From Arthrobacter cheniae (GTDB lineage Bacteria > Actinomycetota > Actinomycetes > Actinomycetales > Micrococcaceae), in the NCBI RefSeq assembly GCF_003602275.1, contig NZ_QZVT01000001.1:588567-652566 (forward strand): 64,000 nt of DNA. The letters are read 5' to 3'. Below are positions 59,383 to 64,000 of this stretch, piece after piece (within the stretch, counting starts at the first letter, position 1; each line of letters begins with the position of its first letter). The notes under the pieces are model-generated. The model saw nothing but the letters and a program-made list of their open reading frames with translations, was not told the origin of the DNA and ran no database searches. Position numbers and translations under genes: made by a program.

Positions 59383-60129
59383 CTAACTATCTCCTGCACA
59401 GCCCGCTCCCTCCGCCTGGTTCCCGGGGTAGATTCTCCGGGTCTCGGTCCGACGGTTCCGGCTGGTGATCCAGTGGGTCGGATAGATCTTCGGCAGGATG
59501 TTCACAAGCGCCAAGGAGGCGTAGATGACCGTGTTGATGGCGACGAACACGGCAAGGATCGCCGGCTTCGTGTGCCAGACGGATGGTGGCATCCGTGCAG
59601 TTGTCGGCGACGACGATGATGCGATCGGGCCGGTGCGACTGGCTCTTGAGCGACGCGATGGTCTGCGGGAGGGAGGCCTCTTCGTTATGGGCGGGGATGA
59701 GGACGGTGACCGTTACCTCGCCTGCGAACCCGCCATGGTTGGCGCCCATGACGACTTTGGGGGCTGGTGGCCGGGGTTCATGGATCGGCGGGACGTGGTG
59801 GTGATGCGCCGCTCCACCAGGGCGAGTCCGGTGCCTGCCAGGAGCGCCAGGGCGATGGCGGCGAGGATGATGCTCACCTCCGGAGCGTCGGAACTGTAGA
59901 GGACGCTCCACAGGCCGATGACGGCGTCGTTCGGTTCGGTGATCGTGGAATCGGGTCCGTTCGCCGCGACGGCAACCCATAGCAGAGCGGCGGCGGCAGT
60001 GACCAAACCGACGATCACGAGACCGACGATGCGGTCGAGCTTGCCCTTGGACGCGTAGGGCGCCTCCGGCCCGGTCCCGTCCGGGTCCGGGCTGCGGGTG
60101 TGGGCGGCACTGTGCGTCATCGTCATCAT
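59383..60129 (-). pseudogene. broken family-2 glycosyltransferase
   Basis: Three reading-frame segments are needed. The first (60129 to about 59790) has a basic start and two helices (LDRIVGLVIVGLVTAAAALL and SIILAAIALALLAGTGLALV). The second has VTVTVLIPAHNEEASLPQTI and IIVVADNCTDATIRLAHEAG, the N-terminus of a GT2 catalytic domain. The third (59592-59383) has a C-terminal helix KPAILAVFVAINTVIYASLA and ends RRIYPGNQAEGAG. The catalytic domain between the last two, about 300 residues in relatives, is missing and at least one frameshift is present. Confidence 0.75.
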
Positions 60130-60387
60130 GGTTCGTTTCTCTCGAGACCTCGGCCCCGGCGGCTTCTCCTGGAGCGCCTGGCTGGATGCAGCACCGCCAC
60201 CCCCAGCAGGCGCGGTGCTTCTCCTCCGAGTCTTCCCTGTCAGCCTCAACCGGGTCCCACGCGGAGACCGAGGAAAGGATCAATGAAGGGCGTGGGTTCT
60301 ATGGCAGCTCGTCCGGGCCGAGCAGCAGGACTGGTGAGGGAGGCGCACCCGATGCCGGCAGCACCGGGTGCGGAGCACAATAGTGGT

Positions 60388-61050
60388 GTGACCGAGGCAT
60401 TCGATGCTCTGATTCCACGCCCCCGCCGGGAACTGGCGCCCGGTGCCGTGCATCTTCCGGGCTGGCTCGACGCCGGACGGCAGCGCGAACTGGTGGGGCT
60501 CTGCCGCTCGTGGGCGAGCGGCCCCGTGCCGATGCGCGCCGTGAAGATGCCGAACGGCGGCGTCATGTCCGTGAGGAGCGTCAGCCTGGGCTGGCACTGG
60601 CTCCCCTACCGGTACAGCCGCACGGCCGACGACGTCGGAGGCGCCGCCGTCGCACCCTTCCCGGACGTGCTGGGTGACCTGGGCCGCGAGGCCGTGGAAG
60701 CCGCCTACGGACCGGACGAGGGCTCGCGGTACGAACCCGATGCCGCGCTCATCAACTATTACGACGACGCCGCGAAGATGGGCATGCACCAGGACCGGGA
60801 GGAGCGCGTCAACGCTCCCGTGGTGTCCCTCAGCCTCGGCACGGCATGCACCTTCCGCTTCGGCAACACGGAGAACCGTAACCGCCCCTGGCAGGACGTC
60901 GAACTCGCCTCGGGCGATCTCTTCGTCTTCGGAGGACCTTCCCGCTTCGCTTACCACGGGGTCCTCAGGACGCTGCCGGGAACGGCCCCGACCGGCATCG
61001 GCTTCGAGGGCCGGCTCAACATCACCCTCCGTCAGACCGGACTCGGCTGA
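60388..61050 (+). CDS. alkB: AlkB-like 2-oxoglutarate- and Fe(II)-dependent dioxygenase
   Basis: The protein has 220 residues from the GTG at 60388; ATGs at 60283 and 60352 with purine-rich sites are alternatives. CACAAT lies six bases before the GTG, and the family usually starts near here (EAFDALIPRPRRELAPGAVH). The Fe-binding set is MHQDREE (HxD) and FAYHGVLR (His), with NITLRQ holding the 2-oxoglutarate Arg. ALINYYDDAAKMGMHQD is the AlkB signature. It repairs alkylated bases by oxidation. It ends inside the convergent DinB-like gene by 19 bases. Confidence 0.9.
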   Translation: MTEAFDALIPRPRRELAPGAVHLPGWLDAGRQRELVGLCRSWASGPVPMRAVKMPNGGVMSVRSVSLGWHWLPYRYSRTADDVGGAAVAPFPDVLGDLGREAVEAAYGPDEGSRYEPDAALINYYDDAAKMGMHQDREERVNAPVVSLSLGTACTFRFGNTENRNRPWQDVELASGDLFVFGGPSRFAYHGVLRTLPGTAPTGIGFEGRLNITLRQTGLG

Positions 61051-61559
61051 CCTCCGGCAAGGATAATCCCCCGCGCGTAGGCGGCCTGGCCTGCGTGCTG
61101 GACCGCGTCGTCGACCACGCTCACGAGCCGGACCAGCAGCGTGACCGGAGGATCCCACCGCTCATCCACCACCCTGCCGAGGTCCGCGTCGCTGAGGCCC
61201 GCGACGAGGCCCTGCGAAAGGTCATGGACGGCATCGAAGTAGTCGAGCAACTGTTCGGCCGAGGCGACCTTCACGGAGTCGACCTGAGCGGACGAGTGCC
61301 CGTACCCAGTATCCGTCCGGTCCAGTTCAAGTCCCCACCGGTCGGCGTACCCGCCCGTCAGCCACAGCTCGTCACGGCCGAACGCGTCCGCGAGGTGGCT
61401 GTCCTCGACGCGCGTCAGGTGCCAGATCAGCCACGCGATCGAGTTCGCCGAGCCGCCCGGGCGCAGGGAGAGCTGATGCGCGTCGAGGCCCTCGACGGCG
61501 GTCCGGACAAGTTCGGGCAGCCGGCTGAACGCCTCTGCCAGCGCCTCGACCGACGCCAT
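61032..61559 (-). CDS. DinB/DUF664 family protein
   Basis: The protein has 175 residues with a four-helix bundle. The metal-binding patterns are IAWLIWHLTRVEDSHLADAFG (His), LSQGLVAGLSDADLGRVV and VDDAVQHAGQAAYARGI (His near the C-terminus). Such proteins bind a metal and often act as thiol-dependent transferases. The ATG shares its A with the TGA stop of the GNAT gene (TGATG), so the two are translationally coupled. Confidence 0.85.
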   Translation of the reverse strand: MASVEALAEAFSRLPELVRTAVEGLDAHQLSLRPGGSANSIAWLIWHLTRVEDSHLADAFGRDELWLTGGYADRWGLELDRTDTGYGHSSAQVDSVKVASAEQLLDYFDAVHDLSQGLVAGLSDADLGRVVDERWDPPVTLLVRLVSVVDDAVQHAGQAAYARGIILAGGQPSPV

Positions 61560-62197
61560 CAGGCGTCGCGCCCCGCGTGGTCGGCTCGGGAGGCCAGAAG
61601 GCGGGCGAAGCGGCGGCGCTGCGCCGCTGGGATGAGCGAGAGGTACTGCGGATGGGCGGCCAGGAAATTTTGTGCCTCGGGGCAGTAGGGCACGACGGCG
61701 AGCCGACGGCGGTGCGCGTTGAGGAGGACCGCCTGCATCAGGACGGGCTCGAGTCCCATGCGGCGGAACCGAGGATCGATGACGGAGTGCAGCAGGAGCA
61801 CGTGGCTTCCGCGCATTTCGTACTGCATGTACCCGGCCATGACGCCATCGCGGAAGAGCTCGAACCGGGAGAAGAGTGCGTTGTCGCGGAACGTCTCGCG
61901 GGCAGCCACATCGGTCCCGCGCCGTTCGGCCTGGCGTTCACGGCGCTCGAGCTCCTCGACCAGGGCCTCGTACTGCTCCCGGGTCTCGAGGGCCGGGTGG
62001 TCCGTGTCCAGCTGCTCGTAGGTGCGGTTGCACAGCAGGCGTAGCTCACGCGTGCTGACGTCCGTGAAGTCTGCGGGGAAGTCCAGATCCTGCGACTGGC
62101 GCACCGGGGCGAGGTGCCTGGACCGCCCGTTCCAGGGCGGCGAGGGCTCGTCCTTGCGTGCGGTGGGATGGTCGAGCATCTGCGGCAGGCGTTCCAT
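61559..62197 (-). CDS. DFPEDL-domain protein with YjdJ-type GNAT domain (copy 2)
   Basis: The protein has 212 residues from the ATG at 62197 (GGAG upstream). The architecture equals that of the gene at 48831: the DFPADFTDVSTRELRLLCNR domain, YEALVEELERRE, then a small GNAT-like domain with FELFRDGVMAGYMQYEMRG, VIDPRFRRMGLEPVLMQAVL and VVPYCPEAQNFLAAHPQY. Here RFRRMGLE is nearer the usual RGxG acetyl-CoA loop, so activity is more plausible. The leader GTGGAGCTAACC is nearly identical to that of copy 1. It is coupled to the DinB-like gene. Confidence 0.8.
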   Translation of the reverse strand: MERLPQMLDHPTARKDEPSPPWNGRSRHLAPVRQSQDLDFPADFTDVSTRELRLLCNRTYEQLDTDHPALETREQYEALVEELERRERQAERRGTDVAARETFRDNALFSRFELFRDGVMAGYMQYEMRGSHVLLLHSVIDPRFRRMGLEPVLMQAVLLNAHRRRLAVVPYCPEAQNFLAAHPQYLSLIPAAQRRRFARLLASRADHAGRDA

Positions 62198-62265
62198 GGT
62201 TAGCTCCACGTCCGGTGGGTCCACGGCCGTCTGCTCGACCAGTAGGTGCAGTTTAGGTGACCTGC

Positions 62266-62295
62266 GTCATATTAGAAAGCCCGGCAGGCTGTCAA
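62266..62295 (-). promoter_or_regulatory. sigma-A-type promoter of the GNAT/DinB operon
   Basis: On the minus strand TTGACA (62290-62295) is a perfect -35 element with TATGAC (62266-62271) 18 bases downstream, or TAATAT (62269-62274) at 15. It overlaps the end of the FCD regulator gene. Confidence 0.6.
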
Positions 62296-62993
62296 GCGCT
62301 GTCGGAATGCCTGTGGATACCCGACTCGCGGTAGAACCCCTCGATATGGTCCCTCACCAGGTGTGCCGCGTGAGCTCCCTGGCCTCCCACGACGGCCGCC
62401 AGGATAGCGCGGTGCTCCCGGCGCAGCCGTTCCGAGGTGGTGGTCCAGACGGGCAGGCCCGCGGTCAGGCGCTGGGTGTAGTCGGCGATCGACCCTCGAA
62501 GTGATCCCATCATGGCCCCGATCAGCACATTGCCCGCGGCCTCTGCGAGCGCGACGTGGAAAAGGGCATCGCGCTCGAGGAACCCGGCGGGTCCGTCGTG
62601 GTGCCTGTCCATCTCGTCGAGGAGCGCCGCGGCCCGCTCGAGGGCAGGAGAATCCCGCGAGGCGTGCTCCACGCACCATGTCTCGAGCAGGAGCCGTGTC
62701 TCGACGATGTCCTTGATGGGCAGGTGCGCACTTGCCACGTGGAGCCTCAGCGCGGCGTCCAGGGCGAGTGCCGGGTTGCCCGTGATGATCGTGCCCGCCT
62801 GCGGACCGGAACCGACGCCGGCCCGTACGACGCCGAGTGCCTCGAGGACGCGGGTTCCTTCCCGCACGGATGCGCGGCTGATGTTCAGATGCTCCGCCAT
62901 GGTGCGCTCTCCGGGCAGGCGTGAACCGATGGCGAGCCGCCCCGCAGCCAGTTCCTGTTCGAGCCAGACCGAGACCACCTGATGGTTACGCAT
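62292..62993 (-). CDS. FCD/GntR family regulator (LldR-like)
   Basis: The protein has 233 residues. The GntR winged helix is in residues 12-65 ([37 protein letters not shown]) and the helical FCD effector domain follows, with [21 protein letters not shown]. Such regulators often sense lactate, pyruvate or other carboxylates. TAGGAT (63000-63005, minus strand) lies six bases before the ATG. It is divergent from the LldD-type enzyme with two palindromic operators between, so it very likely controls lactate oxidation. Confidence 0.92.
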   Translation of the reverse strand: MRNHQVVSVWLEQELAAGRLAIGSRLPGERTMAEHLNISRASVREGTRVLEALGVVRAGVGSGPQAGTIITGNPALALDAALRLHVASAHLPIKDIVETRLLLETWCVEHASRDSPALERAAALLDEMDRHHDGPAGFLERDALFHVALAEAAGNVLIGAMMGSLRGSIADYTQRLTAGLPVWTTTSERLRREHRAILAAVVGGQGAHAAHLVRDHIEGFYRESGIHRHSDSA

Positions 62994-63010
62994 GCCGCCA
63001 TCCTAGCTTG

Positions 63011-63025
63011 TGTGGTCCGACCACA
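63011..63025. promoter_or_regulatory. FCD regulator operator 1
   Basis: TGTGGTC-C-GACCACA is a perfect palindrome fitting the GntR/FCD consensus TNGTnnnACNA (TGGTCCGACCA at its core), placed between the regulator and the LldD gene. Confidence 0.8.
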
Positions 63026-63037
63026 GGACGTAGTATC

Positions 63038-63052
63038 TGTGGTCGGACCTCA
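63038..63052. promoter_or_regulatory. FCD regulator operator 2
   Basis: TGTGGTC-G-GACCTCA repeats operator 1 with one mismatch, 27 bases away centre to centre, about 46 bases before the LldD start. Two sites suggest cooperative binding. Confidence 0.75.
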
Positions 63053-63097
63053 GGTCCTCTGCGTTACCCGCACCCGCCCGACGAACGAAGGCACGCC

Positions 63098-64000
63098 ATG
63101 CAGACACTCCCCAGCGCAGCTGTTCCGCCGGCCCTCAAACGCCGCATCCCTCGAGTTGCGGACCTCGCTCCCCTCATGCAGTTCAAGAAGCCGGAGTTCG
63201 GCGCGGCAGCGAGACTGCAGCGGGCCAATACCATCTGGGACCTGCGCGACATGGCGAAGCGGCGCACTCCCACGGCCCCCTTCGACTACACCGACGGTGC
63301 CGCCGAAGCGGAGATCTCTCTCGGCCGGGCGCGCGAAGCCTTCCTCGATCTGGAGTTCCGGCCGGGCATCCTCCGAAATGTGCAGACGGTCAGCACCGTC
63401 ACGCCCATCCTCGGCGGCAGCTCCGCGCTGCCCTTCGGTATCGCACCGACAGGATTCACCCGCATGATGCAGTCCGAGGGCGAGTACGCCGGGTCGCAGG
63501 CCGCGGAGGCGGCGGGAATCCCCTACACACTCTCGACGATGGGCACCGCTTCCATCGAGGACGTCGCGCAGGCCGCTCCCAACGGACGCAACTGGTTCCA
63601 GCTCTACCTGTGGACGGACCGGGACCGCTCGATGGAGCTCATCGCCCGTGCCGCCGCCGCCGGGAACGATACCCTCATGGTCACCGTGGACACCGCCGTC
63701 GCCGGCGCCCGCCTCCGCGATGTCCGCAACGGCATGACCATTCCGCCGGCCCTCACCCTGAAGACCGTTCTCGACGCCTCCTACCGTCCGGCCTGGTGGT
63801 TCAACTTCCTCACGCACGAACCGCTCTCCTTCGCCTCGCTCTCGCGCTATTCAGGCACGGTCGCGGATCTCATCAACTCGATGTTCGATCCCACGCTCAC
63901 CTACGAGGACCTCGACTGGCTGCGCAGCGTCTGGAAGGGGAACCTCGTGGTGAAGGGGATCCAGACGCTCGACGACGCGAAGAAGGCCGTGGACCACGGA
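63098..64000 (+). CDS. lldD: FMN-dependent alpha-hydroxy-acid oxidase, LldD2-like (partial)
   Basis: The gene starts at the ATG at 63098 (GAAGG upstream) and runs off the right edge after 301 codons without a stop. The start [20 protein letters not shown] matches mycobacterial LldD2. FMN-binding residues lie in [29 protein letters not shown] and [16 protein letters not shown], and the visible part ends [17 protein letters not shown]. It oxidises L-lactate (or a similar acid) to pyruvate at the membrane. The FCD regulator and operators before it support lactate control. Confidence 0.92.
   Translation, partial: MQTLPSAAVPPALKRRIPRVADLAPLMQFKKPEFGAAARLQRANTIWDLRDMAKRRTPTAPFDYTDGAAEAEISLGRAREAFLDLEFRPGILRNVQTVSTVTPILGGSSALPFGIAPTGFTRMMQSEGEYAGSQAAEAAGIPYTLSTMGTASIEDVAQAAPNGRNWFQLYLWTDRDRSMELIARAAAAGNDTLMVTVDTAVAGARLRDVRNGMTIPPALTLKTVLDASYRPAWWFNFLTHEPLSFASLSRYSGTVADLINSMFDPTLTYEDLDWLRSVWKGNLVVKGIQTLDDAKKAVDHG

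Overview
The window is high-GC actinobacterial DNA and most resembles an Arthrobacter-type member of the Micrococcaceae. The indications are a mycothiol-dependent maleylpyruvate-isomerase-family enzyme, an IdeR/DtxR-like iron box, a DUF6480 protein, an ECF sigma factor of the SigK group, an LldD2-like lactate enzyme beside an FCD regulator, and many genes whose start codon lies six bases after a TAnnnT hexamer, the layout of leaderless actinobacterial mRNAs. The window looks chromosomal. I see no IS element, integrase, CRISPR array, tRNA or rRNA gene, and no phage genes.

0-16.6 kb: a possible transporter N-terminus at the left edge, small envelope or stress proteins, an iron-siderophore binding lipoprotein behind an iron box, a ChaB/Rho_N protein, and a secreted M14 carboxypeptidase. 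Next come a secreted GDPD-like phosphodiesterase, a four-gene unit (M20 hydrolase, AbgT transporter, two-helix membrane protein, RimK-like ligase), an ABC-F ATPase, a guanidinium exporter behind a guanidine-III riboswitch, a TerC protein, a zinc alcohol dehydrogenase and an aldo/keto reductase.

16.6-35 kb: an overlapping NTF2-like/NCS1 permease/cyclase operon, an SDR, a DUF2071 protein translationally coupled to a GH26 lipoprotein, and a spore-photoproduct-lyase-like radical SAM protein. A secreted helical protein, an OhrR-like MarR regulator and a uracil-DNA-glycosylase-like protein follow. A LacI-controlled sugar cluster (isomerase, Gfo/Idh/MocA oxidoreductase, YghZ-type reductase) is next, then an LLM oxidoreductase, a peroxiredoxin, and a second secreted GH26 enzyme directly behind a c-di-GMP-I (GEMM) riboswitch. 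A Nei/Fpg glycosylase closes the region.

35-52 kb: a Bcr/CflA exporter, a YtxH-like protein, a TrxB-like flavoprotein, 4-alpha-glucanotransferase, a MarR regulator, an MBL hydrolase, and an OFA-family MFS permease with a 34-residue small subunit. Then come an APC permease, a thioesterase, the mycothiol-dependent enzyme, an MDR reductase, an unusual GNAT protein divergent from a small conserved protein, another aldo/keto reductase, a Rho_N protein and a TauE/SafE permease.

52-64 kb: a peptidase remnant, a PNPOx-like oxidase, PAP2, an APC permease, DUF4190, PPK2, DUF1684, SigK, a broken family-2 glycosyltransferase, AlkB, DinB-like and a second unusual GNAT protein, an FCD regulator, and divergently an LldD-type enzyme cut by the right edge.

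The most interesting signals are the two riboswitches, two lineage-type protein families found in several copies (a DFPEDL domain at three loci, an EVDAYLHGL domain at two), the repeated leaderless promoter geometry, and two decayed genes that carry internal deletions.
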